From contig NZ_LZJF01000014.1 of assembly GCF_001666835.1 (NCBI RefSeq), positions 27,613 through 91,612 of the forward strand: 64,000 bases of DNA, given 5' to 3'. The translations under genes and the position numbers were made by a program. This document shows, one piece after another, positions 1 to 8,697 of this stretch. The notes under the pieces are model-generated. The model was not told the DNA's origin. It ran no database searches and saw only the letters and a list, made by a program, of their open reading frames with translations. Origin of the DNA: Mycobacterium sp. E3251 (GTDB lineage Bacteria > Actinomycetota > Actinomycetes > Mycobacteriales > Mycobacteriaceae). Numbering within the stretch: the first letter of the stretch is position 1; each line of letters starts with the position of its first letter.

Positions 1-4
1 CGAG

Positions 5-859
5 GTGCTGAACCAATACGTGGCCAACCCCGAAGCGGTCGCGAAGCTGGCGGACCAGCTCGACCACAGCTGGCGGGACGTGCGGCCTGGTGACACCGTC
101 ACCGCCCCCTTTCTGGCCGAGCTCGCCACCGTGCTGGGGCCCGCCAACAGCCACCGGAGCGCGACGGCGCGGCAGCGGGTCTGGTCGGCGATGATCGCCG
201 ACGCCACGCCGTACAACCTCGGGGCGCTGGCCCGCGTCGAGGCGGCGGAACTGCCGTGGTCGATTGTCGAACTCGGCCTGAGTTCCGTTGCCCCGCAACG
301 TCCTCCGCAAGTCGCAGGCGACTCCGACAGCGACCGGCCGCTGGACCGCAGCGTGGTGGACCGGGTGCGCGCCACCCTGCGCCGCGCCCTGGACCGTGAC
401 GCACTGCCCGATATCCCGCTGCTCTGCGAGGAAGAGGTCGACCGGGCCTGCGCGCCCTGGGGGCTGATGGCCGAGGACAAACAGGCCACGCTCGTCGCGG
501 GGATCGAGGTCGCGGTGGAGCTGGCACCGCTCGACCCGTCCGTCGCCGGCCGCTATGCCCTGGCGGCGCAGATCCAGGCCCGGTTGCGCAAGGAGGCCTA
601 CGTACTGCACGCCAGGCGCTACCTCGTCGAAGGCGGCCCCATCCACCCGCGCCAACGGCAGGTGGTCGACGACCTCGCCGCCTACGCGCAGCCGTACCTG
701 AGCCGACTCTGGGCACGGCTGCACGGGCGCGACGTATGGCAGGAGTCCTGCGACGATGTCGACGATGTGCGATCGCTGCTCGAGGGCGTCGCGCGCTCGG
801 TGAGCCTGGACCACCGGCAGCGGATCAAGGCGATGCTGGAATTGCAGGTGGCCGGATGA
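5..859 (+). CDS. Uncharacterised protein, possibly 5'-truncated
   Basis: I do not recognise this protein. It reads about 284 residues from a GTG at the window edge. The frame stays open to the first base, so the true start may lie outside. The sequence is acidic and mostly helical, with no signal peptide, membrane segment or familiar catalytic motif. Its TGA overlaps the ATG of the next gene (ATGA), so the two are translationally coupled and probably work together. Such coupled pairs of large unknown proteins in actinobacteria sometimes accompany Hsp70-like or MoxR/VWA genes. No such partner is visible here because the upstream sequence is missing. Confidence 0.7.
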   Translation: MLNQYVANPEAVAKLADQLDHSWRDVRPGDTVTAPFLAELATVLGPANSHRSATARQRVWSAMIADATPYNLGALARVEAAELPWSIVELGLSSVAPQRPPQVAGDSDSDRPLDRSVVDRVRATLRRALDRDALPDIPLLCEEEVDRACAPWGLMAEDKQATLVAGIEVAVELAPLDPSVAGRYALAAQIQARLRKEAYVLHARRYLVEGGPIHPRQRQVVDDLAAYAQPYLSRLWARLHGRDVWQESCDDVDDVRSLLEGVARSVSLDHRQRIKAMLELQVAG

Positions 860-1992
860 GATTGGTTGCCGATTCCGGCCTGTGGAGCACCGGACCCGTC
901 AGCGAGGCGACGCCGCTGGCCGCGGTGCTGGAGGTCAGCGGCGCGGTGCTGTCGTGGACTTTGGACCAGCCAGGCGAGCCGGACGGTGCGGCAACCCACA
1001 TCACGTTCACCGATTTCGGCCGCGCCGACTGGCTTTGGCGGATCCTCGGCGAATCCGGACACGTCGCCCTGGCTTCGGCGATCGGGTCGGCGGACGACCC
1101 GCACGGCATCGACCTCGCCGGCGTGGACATCCTGCCGGGCTCGGTCGCCCCGCTGCGCAGGCTGGCGGTGGGCCATTGGCTGCGGCGCTGGTGGCCCGCA
1201 AGCCGGCGCGACGGCATCGCCGGCCTCGACCGCGCGTTGCTGGACCTCGAGGTCGCGTTGCTGACCGCCGGCGCGCAGGGCTTCTTCGCCGACGACACCT
1301 TGGATTCCGACGTGGCGGGATTACTGGCGCCGCACGCCGATGCCCTGGCCGCCCACGTCGCCGACGGCGATCCGCGCGCACTCGATCTGGTGCGGGCGGG
1401 CGCCGGCCTGGCCGACGAACTGGGCGTGGACGGCCCCGGCTGGCCCGAACTCTGTGCCGCCCTTGATGATTCGAGTATGCCCCTGAGCGTGCCGAGCGGC
1501 CGCCGCGACGACTACGCCCTGGCCGCGGGTGCGGGAGCGGGTCCGGGCGCCGCGGCTCCGATCACCCGCGGCGTCGCGTCCGTCAACTGGGGCGGGGTTC
1601 CGCCCGGCATCTTCGACGCGGGCGAAAACACCGTCGACTGGACGATCGAGGCGGCCGGGACGGCCGTCGCCTTGGTGCGGACCGCGGTCATCGGGCCGGA
1701 CGCGCCCACCGGTATCGCCGTGCGGCTGCGCTCCGGCGCCGTTTCCGGCACCGGTGCCCTGGACGCCGACGGCCGAGCGACCCTCCCCCTGGTCGATGGC
1801 GCGCAACGTCCGCTGACCGAATCGGCGGCGTGGGGCCACGATTGGTCGGCCACGGCGGTGCACGTCGGGGCGGAGACGACGGAGTCCCCCGAAACCCGGG
1901 AACGCGTGCGGCGGTGGGCGCGGGCGCGGCTGGACCGGCCGGCCGGCGACGCGTTCCTGGCCGAAATTCTGGCGGCCGAATCCTCCTACTAA
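856..1992 (+). CDS. Uncharacterised protein coupled to the preceding gene
   Basis: This is a 378-residue protein that I cannot assign. The start is the ATG inside the ATGA overlap with the upstream gene. The N-terminal two thirds look like an acidic helical and beta domain. After an Ala/Gly-rich linker near residues 215-235, a C-terminal domain of about 140 residues looks beta-rich and ends in a basic helix. No signal peptide or transmembrane segment is seen, so it is probably cytosolic. The tight coupling suggests one operon and perhaps a stoichiometric complex with its neighbour. Function is unknown. Confidence 0.75.
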   Translation: MRLVADSGLWSTGPVSEATPLAAVLEVSGAVLSWTLDQPGEPDGAATHITFTDFGRADWLWRILGESGHVALASAIGSADDPHGIDLAGVDILPGSVAPLRRLAVGHWLRRWWPASRRDGIAGLDRALLDLEVALLTAGAQGFFADDTLDSDVAGLLAPHADALAAHVADGDPRALDLVRAGAGLADELGVDGPGWPELCAALDDSSMPLSVPSGRRDDYALAAGAGAGPGAAAPITRGVASVNWGGVPPGIFDAGENTVDWTIEAAGTAVALVRTAVIGPDAPTGIAVRLRSGAVSGTGALDADGRATLPLVDGAQRPLTESAAWGHDWSATAVHVGAETTESPETRERVRRWARARLDRPAGDAFLAEILAAESSY

Positions 1993-2021
1993 CGCCGGCC
2001 CCGATTCCCTATGCTGAGCGA

Positions 2022-3089
2022 GTGCCAAACAACTATCGAGTGGTTCAGTGGAACACCGGCAACGTCGGCAAGAGCTCGCTGAAGTCGATCGTCGCCAACC
2101 CCACCTATGAGCTGGTGGGCTGCTACGCCTGGTCGGCGGAGAAGGTCGGCCGCGACGCCGGCGAACTGGTCGGGATCCCCCCGCTGGGTGTGGCGGCCAC
2201 CAACGACGTCGACGCGCTGCTCGCGCTGAAGCCGGACTGCGTGGTCTACAACCCGATGTGGATCGATGTCGACGAGTTGGTGCGCATCCTGTCCGCGGGC
2301 GTCAACGTGGTGACCACGGCGTCGTTCATCACCGGGGGAAACCTCGGGAACGGCCGCGAGAAGTTGGCGCAGGCCTGCGAGAAGGGCGGCGCCACCATCT
2401 TCGGCTCCGGGGTGAGTCCGGGCTTCGCCGAGCTGCTGGCCATCGTGTCGGCGATGGTGTGCAACCGCATCGACAAGGTCACGGTGAACGAAGCCGCCGA
2501 CACCACGTTCTACGACTCACCTGAAACCGAGAAGCCGGTGGGCTTCGGCCGGCCGATCGACCACCCCGACCTGCCGGCGATGGCGGCGAAGGGAACGGCC
2601 ATCTTCGGCGAGGCCGTCCGGCTGGTGGGCGACGCGCTCGGCGTCGAGCTCGACGAGGTTAAGTGCGTGGCCGAGTTCGCCCAGACCACGGCGGATCTCG
2701 AGATGGCCTCCTGGACCATCCCCGCGGGCTGTGTGGCGGGCGTCTACATCAGCTGGCAGGGCATCGTCGGTGACACCACCCTGATCGACCTGAACGTGCG
2801 GTGGCGCAAGGGACAGACGCTCGAACCCGACTGGAAGATCGAACAGGACGGCTGGGTGATCCAGATCGACGGGCAGCCGACGGTGACCACCAAGGTCGGC
2901 TTCCTGCCGCCGCCCTACTTCGAGGCCACCACGCTCGAGGAGTTCATGGACCTCGGCCACATCATGACCGCGATGCCGGCGATCAACGCGATCCCCGCCG
3001 TCGTCGCGGCGGCGCCGGGCATCGTCACCTACACCGATCTTCCGCTGACGCTGCCGCGTGGGAACGCCTGTGTCAGCATAAAGCGGTGA
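2022..3089 (+). CDS. DapB-like NAD(P)H-dependent reductase family protein
   Basis: This 355-residue protein starts at GTG 2022. It opens with an N-terminal Rossmann strand and a glycine-rich turn (WNTGNVGKSS). It belongs to the dihydrodipicolinate-reductase-like / 2,4-diaminopentanoate-dehydrogenase-like group that is abundant in mycobacteria, where substrates are mostly unknown. A close paralog with the same layout lies at 28071-29150. Its stop overlaps the GTG of the following cutinase gene (GTGA), implying co-expression of a cytosolic oxidoreductase with a secreted hydrolase. The family call is firm; a lysine-pathway role is unlikely, and lipid- or steroid-derived substrates are only a guess. 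Confidence 0.85.
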   Translation: MPNNYRVVQWNTGNVGKSSLKSIVANPTYELVGCYAWSAEKVGRDAGELVGIPPLGVAATNDVDALLALKPDCVVYNPMWIDVDELVRILSAGVNVVTTASFITGGNLGNGREKLAQACEKGGATIFGSGVSPGFAELLAIVSAMVCNRIDKVTVNEAADTTFYDSPETEKPVGFGRPIDHPDLPAMAAKGTAIFGEAVRLVGDALGVELDEVKCVAEFAQTTADLEMASWTIPAGCVAGVYISWQGIVGDTTLIDLNVRWRKGQTLEPDWKIEQDGWVIQIDGQPTVTTKVGFLPPPYFEATTLEEFMDLGHIMTAMPAINAIPAVVAAAPGIVTYTDLPLTLPRGNACVSIKR

Positions 3090-3724
3090 TCGCGAAGCGC
3101 ATCGTCATTGGTGTTGCGATCGCGGTGACTTCGGCGGCATCGGGCGGGACGCTCAACAGCCCTGGCGCGCATGCTGATCCGTGTCCCGCGGTCGAGGTGG
3201 CCTTTGCCCGCGGCACCGGCCAGCCCGCGGGTGTCGGCAACGTCGGCCAGGCGTTCGTCGACTCGCTCGGCTCTCAGATCTCCGGTCGCTCGATGGGGGT
3301 CTACCCGGTGAACTATCCCGCGACCGAGGCTTTCGCGGCGAGCGCCCAGAACGGTGCGGATGACCTGGTCGCTCACGTACGGGACATGATCGGACGCTGC
3401 CCCAACACCCGAATGGTGCTCGGCGGATTCTCGCAGGGCGCGGGTGTGATCGATCTGGCCACGCCGGCCATGCCGCCCCAGGCGGCCGATCATGTCGCGG
3501 CGATCGCCGTCTTCGGCAACCCGACGAGCGCACTCGCGAATCGCTTGTCGGGCACCGTGTTCCCCCCGATCGGCCCGCCGTACGCCGCGAAGACCATCGA
3601 CATGTGTGCCGCCGGCGACCCGGCGTGCTCCGATGGCTCCAACATCAACGTCTTCGCGCACGGCTCGTATGTGCAGTCCGGAATGACGGCGCAGGCCGCG
3701 AACCTCGTCGCCGCCCGGTTATAG
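3086..3724 (+). CDS. Secreted cutinase-family serine esterase
   Basis: This 212-residue protein starts at GTG 3086, which overlaps the upstream stop. Residues 1-30 form a signal peptide ending AHA before DPCP. The cutinase fold is shown by the nucleophile in GGFSQGAG (Ser116), the paired-cysteine segment CAAGDPAC carrying the catalytic Asp, and the late AHGSY His. Mycobacterial cutinase-like proteins act in the envelope or medium as esterases, lipases or phospholipases; true cutin hydrolysis is not expected. It ends six bases inside the convergent esterase gene. A second cutinase lies at 5442-6149, so this is a small cluster. Confidence 0.92.
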   Translation: MIAKRIVIGVAIAVTSAASGGTLNSPGAHADPCPAVEVAFARGTGQPAGVGNVGQAFVDSLGSQISGRSMGVYPVNYPATEAFAASAQNGADDLVAHVRDMIGRCPNTRMVLGGFSQGAGVIDLATPAMPPQAADHVAAIAVFGNPTSALANRLSGTVFPPIGPPYAAKTIDMCAAGDPACSDGSNINVFAHGSYVQSGMTAQAANLVAARL

Positions 3725-4993
3725 AACCGCCTTGCGCCGAGTGGTTTTGGCGTAGGTGGCCCCGAGCTGCGGCACCCGCAGCGGGCCCTGATCACGGGCC
3801 GCCAGGATTTCGTTGCGCAGCGGACGAGCCAGGCCCGCAAAGGATCCCATGTCGAACAGCAACGGCGTCAGCAACCGGTTGTGGACGAAGCCGAACGAGC
3901 TGCCGGCCTCCGGGTCGGCCCAGCCGAGCGTCCCGCCGAGACCGACGTGGCCGAACCCCTTTAGCAGGCCGGGCACCGGCGATTCGTGGTAACCGAGGTG
4001 AAATGGCATGGGCACCACCATGTTCGCGTCCGGCCACTTCCGGCGCGCCTGCCCGGCCAGGCCGCGGGCCAGCTCCTCGGACAGGTACTTCTTGCCGTCG
4101 ATACGCCCGCCGTTGGCCAGCACGGCATACATCTTCGCCAGTCCACGGCCGGTCACCACGCCGTTGGCGGCGGGCACCTCGCCGTCCAGGAAGGGGGTGT
4201 CCCCCTTGATCAGGGAGACGACGCCGGGAAAGTACATCGCGCCCAGCGCGCCGGAGAACGGCAGGCCGGCCATCTTGGGTGCGATGAAGTTGAACACCGG
4301 GGCGCGCAGCCTGCCCTGCGGTATCAGGATCTCCGCGGGCGTGGTCGGCGAGCCTTGCGGAGGGCGGCCGAGGTGCAGGCCGTCGGTGTTGAGGGGCCGC
4401 GCTATCTCCTGGCGGATCAGCTCCCGCATGCCCTTGCCCGTCACCGCCCTGGCCAGGCCGGACAGCAGCCATCCGTAGGTCAACGCGTGATAGGCCTGCA
4501 CGCCTCGCAAGTGGTCGACCGGCGCGGCGGCGAGGCGTTCCTCCATCAGGGCGTGGTCCATCAACTGCGCCTTGGTTACGCCGCGCAGGTGCGACAACCC
4601 GGAGCGGTGCCGCAAGACGTCGCGGACCGTGATTTCGGCCTTGCCGTTAGCCGCGAACTCGGGCCAGTATTCGGCGACGGGCTCGTCATAGGACAGCAGG
4701 CCCCGGTCGGCCAGCCGATGGATCACCGTCGACGCGACACCCTTGGTCGCCGAGAACACCATCGCGCCGGTGTCGGCGGTCCAGAGCTGGGTGCCGGCCC
4801 GGTCCGACCAACCCGTCCAGACGTCGACCACCGGCACGCCGTCGATGTAGACGCTCAACGCTCCGCCACCGAACCGGCGCCCGGGAAACAGCTGCGCGAA
4901 CAGCTTGACGACGTTGCCGAAATGGGGGTCGGCCGCACCGGAGACACCGCGTGGCAGACCATCGTCGGCGACCAGAAGAGCCGACGGCTTCAC
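3719..4993 (-). CDS. Beta-lactamase-fold serine hydrolase / esterase
   Basis: This is a class C beta-lactamase / esterase family protein of about 424 residues. The SxxK nucleophile motif is SATK, roughly 85 residues in, and a YHALTYG segment probably supplies the catalytic Tyr. There is no signal peptide, so it is likely a cytosolic or peripheral esterase like the mycobacterial LipD/LipE/LipL group rather than a drug-inactivating lactamase. I chose GTG 4993; another GTG at 5017 would add eight residues, and neither has a strong ribosome site. It converges on, and overlaps by six bases, the cutinase gene. Confidence 0.88.
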   Translation of the reverse strand: MKPSALLVADDGLPRGVSGAADPHFGNVVKLFAQLFPGRRFGGGALSVYIDGVPVVDVWTGWSDRAGTQLWTADTGAMVFSATKGVASTVIHRLADRGLLSYDEPVAEYWPEFAANGKAEITVRDVLRHRSGLSHLRGVTKAQLMDHALMEERLAAAPVDHLRGVQAYHALTYGWLLSGLARAVTGKGMRELIRQEIARPLNTDGLHLGRPPQGSPTTPAEILIPQGRLRAPVFNFIAPKMAGLPFSGALGAMYFPGVVSLIKGDTPFLDGEVPAANGVVTGRGLAKMYAVLANGGRIDGKKYLSEELARGLAGQARRKWPDANMVVPMPFHLGYHESPVPGLLKGFGHVGLGGTLGWADPEAGSSFGFVHNRLLTPLLFDMGSFAGLARPLRNEILAARDQGPLRVPQLGATYAKTTRRKAVL

Positions 4994-5059
4994 GGTGCCG
5001 CGCCGCCCCGCTGCCACGAGGACGAAGCTATCAGCCGGCCCCGCGCGGCGGGCCGGTTT

Positions 5060-5212
5060 CTAGCCTGGCGGCTCCGTGGGCTCCGGGGCGGGCGGTTGCG
5101 CGGTCGGCGAGTCCCTCAGATACCTGCGCAGCCGAAGCAACTGGTTGACCACCATGCCGATGCCCAGCAACATCAGCCCCACCACTATTGCGACCACGAT
5201 TGCGGCGCTCAC
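5060..5212 (-). CDS. Small single-pass membrane protein
   Basis: This is a small protein of about 50 residues with one hydrophobic helix (roughly residues 3-24), a basic stretch (RLRRYLR) and a Pro/Glu-rich tail. It resembles the short single-span membrane proteins common in actinobacteria, but I do not recognise a named family. The start is uncertain: GTG 5212 sits right after a GGAGG-like stretch, and an in-frame ATG at 5251 would add 13 residues. It is transcribed divergently from the csbD-like gene and shares its short control region. Confidence 0.55.
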   Translation of the reverse strand: MSAAIVVAIVVGLMLLGIGMVVNQLLRLRRYLRDSPTAQPPAPEPTEPPG

Positions 5213-5233
5213 CCCTCCATGATGGCAGGACGG

Positions 5234-5260
5234 GGTTTCAACATCTCCCATTGCTGGGTA
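5234..5260 (+). promoter_or_regulatory. SigF-type promoter for the csbD-cutinase pair
   Basis: GGTTT at 5234-5238 and GGGTA at 5256-5260 are separated by 17 bases. This matches the mycobacterial SigF (SigB-like general stress) consensus GTTT-N15-17-GGGTA. The -10 element ends 11 bases before the ATG of the csbD-like gene, so the transcript would have a very short leader. CsbD proteins are classic members of general-stress regulons, which fits. Seen in sequence; activity is inferred. Confidence 0.72.
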
Positions 5261-5271
5261 GCCACACCGGC

Positions 5272-5445
5272 ATGAGTAACGAGGACAAGCTGAAGAACAA
5301 GATCGAAGACCTGGGCGGGCGGGCCAAAGAGGCCATCGGCAAGGCGACCGGCGACCACGACACCCGGGACGAGGGCCGGGCGGACCAGGCGAAGTCCAGC
5401 CTCAAGGACGCGGGCGAAAAGGTGAAAGACGCGTTCAAGAAGTGA
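5272..5445 (+). CDS. CsbD-family stress response protein
   Basis: This 57-residue, highly charged, hydrophilic helical protein begins MSNEDKLKNKIED and contains the GRAKEAIGKATGD core typical of CsbD. The family is induced by general stress in many bacteria and its molecular role is unclear. The ATG lies just after a SigF-like promoter (5234-5260). The stop TGA overlaps the GTG start of a secreted cutinase, so the two are probably translated from one stress-induced message. The family call is firm. Confidence 0.92.
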   Translation: MSNEDKLKNKIEDLGGRAKEAIGKATGDHDTRDEGRADQAKSSLKDAGEKVKDAFKK

Positions 5446-6149
5446 TCGGGCTTTCCGCGTTGCGCCGGCTGCCGGCGCTCGTTGGACTGGCGGCGCTGAC
5501 AGCCGGCGCCCTGGTGTCCAGCGCGCCCAGTCCGTCGGCCTCCGCGGACCCGTGCCCCGAGGTCGAGGTGGTGTTCGCCCGCGGGTCGGGCGAACCGCCC
5601 GGCATCGGCGGCATCGGCGGGTCGTTCGTCGATGCGTTACGCTCGCAGATCGGCCCGCGCTCGCTCGGTGTGTATGCGGTCAATTATCCTGCCAGCACCG
5701 ACTTTTCGGCCCCCGACTTCCCACAGACGGTCGTCGACGGCATCCGCGACGCCAGCTCGCACGTCGAAGCCACGGCCAAAAACTGCCCCAACACCCGTGA
5801 GGTGCTGGGCGGCTACTCGCAGGGCGCCGCCCTGGCCGGGTACGTCACCTCTGCGGCCGTGCCGCCGGGTGTCCCCGCGTCGGCCGTGCCCCCGCCCATG
5901 CCGCCCGACGTCGCCAACCATGTCGCCGCGGTCACATTGTTCGGAACGCCGTCGGGCGACTTCCTGCAGAAGTACCACGCACCGCCGCTGGCGATCGGCC
6001 CGCTGTATCAGCCGAAGACCATCGAGCTGTGCGCCCAGGGCGATCCGGTGTGCGGCAGCGGCAACGGCAACGACTTCGCCGCCCACACGTCCTACGGGAT
6101 GAACGGCATGACGGGCCAGGCCGCCAACTTCGCCTCCAGTCACCTGTAG
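5442..6149 (+). CDS. cut5: Secreted cutinase-family esterase (Cut5-like)
   Basis: This 235-residue protein has a signal peptide ending SASA before DPCP. It has the nucleophile in GGYSQGAA (Ser126), the CAQGDPVC acid segment and a late AAHTSYG histidine. A Pro-rich insertion (about residues 140-157) distinguishes it from the first cutinase in the window. The start is the GTG overlapping the csbD stop. Its position just before the Rv3725-like epimerase matches cut5 of M. tuberculosis, which is split there but intact here; that assignment rests on memory of synteny. It probably acts on lipid esters outside the cell under stress. Confidence 0.88.
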   Translation: MIGLSALRRLPALVGLAALTAGALVSSAPSPSASADPCPEVEVVFARGSGEPPGIGGIGGSFVDALRSQIGPRSLGVYAVNYPASTDFSAPDFPQTVVDGIRDASSHVEATAKNCPNTREVLGGYSQGAALAGYVTSAAVPPGVPASAVPPPMPPDVANHVAAVTLFGTPSGDFLQKYHAPPLAIGPLYQPKTIELCAQGDPVCGSGNGNDFAAHTSYGMNGMTGQAANFASSHL

Positions 6150-6176
6150 TCCGGACGGCCCTGCAAAGATCGCACC

Positions 6177-7160
6177 ATGCGCGTTCTGATCACAGGCGGT
6201 ACGGGGTTTGTCGGCGGCTGGACGGCCAAGGCCATCGCCGACGCGGGGCACTCGATCCGGTTTCTGGTGCGCAACCCCGGCAAGCTGGAGACCACTGTGG
6301 CCAAGCTGGGCGTCGACGTGTCCGACTTCGCCGTCGCGGACATCACCGACCGGATCGCGGTGCGCGAGGCGCTGGACGGCTGCGAGGCCGTCGTGCACAG
6401 CGCCGCCCTGGTCGCCACCGACCCGCGCCAGACGACGGAAATGCTCACCACCAACATGCAGGGCGCCCAGAACGTCCTCGGCCAGTCGGTCGAGCTGGGC
6501 TTGGACCCGATCGTCCACGTGTCCAGTTTCAGCGCGCTCTTTCATGCCGGCCTGGAAGAGCTGTCGGCGGACCTGCCGGTCGTCGGCGGGGCGGACGGCT
6601 ACGGGACCTCCAAGGCGCAGGTCGAGATCTATGCCCGCGGTCTGCAGGATGCGGGTGCGCCGGTGAACATCACCTACCCGGGCATGGTCATCGGTCCGCC
6701 GGTGGGCGACCAGTTCGGGGAGGCCGGCGAAGGCGTCAAGGCCGCCCTGCAGATGCATGTGATCCCGGGGCGGAGCGGGGCCTGGCTGATCGTCGACGTG
6801 CGCGATGTGGCCGCGTTGCATGCGGCGCTGCTGGAACCCGGCCGCGGCCCGCGCCGGTACATGGCGGGCGGCCATCGCGTTCCGGCGGCGGAGTTGGCGA
6901 AAATGCTCGGCGAGGTGTCCGGGTCGGCGATGGTCTCGGTTCCGATCCCCGATACCGCCCTGCGCGTCGCCGGCGCGGTAATGGATCGCGCCAGCCGGTT
7001 CGTACCCTTCGACACGCCCTTCACGTGGGCCGGGATGCAGTACTACACGCAGATGCCGGCGTCCGACGATTCGCCCAGCGAGCGCGAACTGGGCATTACC
7101 TACCGGGATCCCCGAGAGACTCTGGCTGACACATTCGAAGCGCTCCGCGCCGTCAGCTGA
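6177..7160 (+). CDS. NAD(P)-dependent epimerase/dehydratase (Rv3725-like)
   Basis: This 327-residue extended short-chain dehydrogenase has the N-terminal TGGTGFVGG nucleotide-binding motif, a VHVSS segment and the catalytic YGTSK. It acts in the cytosol, probably on a sugar-, sterol- or lipid-linked alcohol; the substrate is unknown. The sequence and its place between a cutinase and a zinc alcohol dehydrogenase match Rv3725. It lies 27 bases after the cutinase stop and may be co-transcribed. Confidence 0.9.
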   Translation: MRVLITGGTGFVGGWTAKAIADAGHSIRFLVRNPGKLETTVAKLGVDVSDFAVADITDRIAVREALDGCEAVVHSAALVATDPRQTTEMLTTNMQGAQNVLGQSVELGLDPIVHVSSFSALFHAGLEELSADLPVVGGADGYGTSKAQVEIYARGLQDAGAPVNITYPGMVIGPPVGDQFGEAGEGVKAALQMHVIPGRSGAWLIVDVRDVAALHAALLEPGRGPRRYMAGGHRVPAAELAKMLGEVSGSAMVSVPIPDTALRVAGAVMDRASRFVPFDTPFTWAGMQYYTQMPASDDSPSERELGITYRDPRETLADTFEALRAVS

Positions 7161-7272
7161 GCGTCACCGGGCTGAAGGACCAACGACTGCCGTAACGGGG
7201 TCCTAATGCCCTCGCGGGGCGTGGTCTGCGGAGAGAACATCACCGTAACGTTCGGCTCCTCCGCGTCCGGGG

Positions 7273-8685
7273 ATGTACAGCATGACCAAACCGATTCCGC
7301 CCCTGGATCTTTCATGGCTCTTGATCGAGTCGCCGGCCGGCACGACGCATGTCGGCGCCATGCTGTTGTTCAAGAAGCCCGCGGGCCGCGCGCCCATCGT
7401 GCGCGAGATCGTGCAGGCGTATCGCGCGTGCGTGCCGGCACCGCCCTTCAACTACGTTCCGGAGCTGCTCGGTCGGGGGGCACCTCATTTCCGGGAGGTG
7501 ACGCACTGGGATCCCAACTACCACGTGGGACACCTGGCCCTCCCCGCTCGCGCCTCCTACGACGACCTGCTGCGGCTCGTCGCGGATCTGCACGAGCCAC
7601 AGCTCGACCGCAACCGGCCGCTATTCCGGTGCTGGGTGATCGACGGGGTGCCGGGCGGTAGGTTCGCGATCTACACGAAAACCCATCACTCGATCATCGA
7701 CGGCGAATCCGGCCTCAAGCTTCTGTACGCCGGGCTGAGCACGACCGGGGAGCGCACCGTCCCGACACCGGCCTTCGCGCTGGGCGCGCCTCAAACCACG
7801 CCGCACCCGCCGACCCCCTTCACGTCGCGGATCACCGACTCGATTCGCGCGACCCTCACGCAGGTCGAGGCGCTCAGCCAGATTTCGGTCGGCGCGCTGC
7901 GCAAGCTCTTCGCGACCATCGTCCGATCGCACCTGGAGGGCAGTCTGCCGTTCGGGGCGCAACACGCCCCGACCAACGCCCCGCTGCAGATCGGGCGCAG
8001 CTTCGCGACGCTTTCCCTGCCGCTCGAGGAGATGCACGAGGTCGGGCGGCGCCTCGGGGCGACCCTGAACGACGTGGCTGTCACGGTCATCGATGCGGGG
8101 CTGCACGACTACCTACGCGAGACGGGCCAGGCCTTCGCGCATCCCTTCATTGCGATGTGCCCGGTCTCGCTGCGTGGCGGCGCGGACACGACGATCGGTA
8201 CGCGAGTGTCCGCGGTGTTCCCGCGACTCGGAGAGCCCGGAGCGAGCATGCGGGAACGGATCCAACAGGTGGTGAACTCGGTCGCCGCGTGCAAGAAAGA
8301 GCTCAGCCGCATGTCCAGCGAGGCGGCACTCACCTATGCGGCCGGGCTCGTTGCGCTCGCCGGGCTGGGTTCATCCACGCACCTGGACCGTGTCGCGCAC
8401 CCGGCGTGCAACCTCGTCATCTCCAACGTGGCGGGCGCAGAGGAGGTCAAATACCTCAACGGTGCGCGCCTTCTCGGCATCTACCCGGTTTCCGCCCTCG
8501 CGGCCTCCATCGGACTCAACGCCACCTTCGCGTCCTACCACGACACCATGGACTTCGGTTTCGTCGCCAACGCCGCGGCGCTCGGTGACCTCCCGCACCT
8601 CGCCCGGTGCACCCGGCGGGCCTACGGACAGTTGAGAGCAGCGGCAGGGCTGCAACCTTCGAGTTCCAAGTCGGCCACCGTGTAG
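7273..8685 (+). CDS. Wax ester synthase / diacylglycerol acyltransferase family
   Basis: This 470-residue WS/DGAT protein carries the active-site HHSIIDGE (His138, His139, Asp143). The family transfers acyl groups from acyl-CoA to diacylglycerol or fatty alcohols to make storage triacylglycerol or wax esters at the inner membrane. It is more divergent than the tgs2 product at 24765-26120, so a dedicated acyl or alcohol substrate is possible. ATG 7273 was chosen; ATG 7282 is an alternative. It is followed after 12 bases by an alcohol dehydrogenase with a strong ribosome site, suggesting an operon that may link alcohol oxidation to ester metabolism. Confidence 0.88.
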   Translation: MYSMTKPIPPLDLSWLLIESPAGTTHVGAMLLFKKPAGRAPIVREIVQAYRACVPAPPFNYVPELLGRGAPHFREVTHWDPNYHVGHLALPARASYDDLLRLVADLHEPQLDRNRPLFRCWVIDGVPGGRFAIYTKTHHSIIDGESGLKLLYAGLSTTGERTVPTPAFALGAPQTTPHPPTPFTSRITDSIRATLTQVEALSQISVGALRKLFATIVRSHLEGSLPFGAQHAPTNAPLQIGRSFATLSLPLEEMHEVGRRLGATLNDVAVTVIDAGLHDYLRETGQAFAHPFIAMCPVSLRGGADTTIGTRVSAVFPRLGEPGASMRERIQQVVNSVAACKKELSRMSSEAALTYAAGLVALAGLGSSTHLDRVAHPACNLVISNVAGAEEVKYLNGARLLGIYPVSALAASIGLNATFASYHDTMDFGFVANAAALGDLPHLARCTRRAYGQLRAAAGLQPSSSKSATV

Positions 8686-8697
8686 GAGGATCGACTG

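Noticed and set aside
3986..5275. A 429-codon plus-strand frame opposite the serine hydrolase
   Set aside because: It is the shadow of the esterase gene, whose SATK motif and fold lie on the minus strand. The plus-strand product is Gly/Arg/His-rich without a family match.
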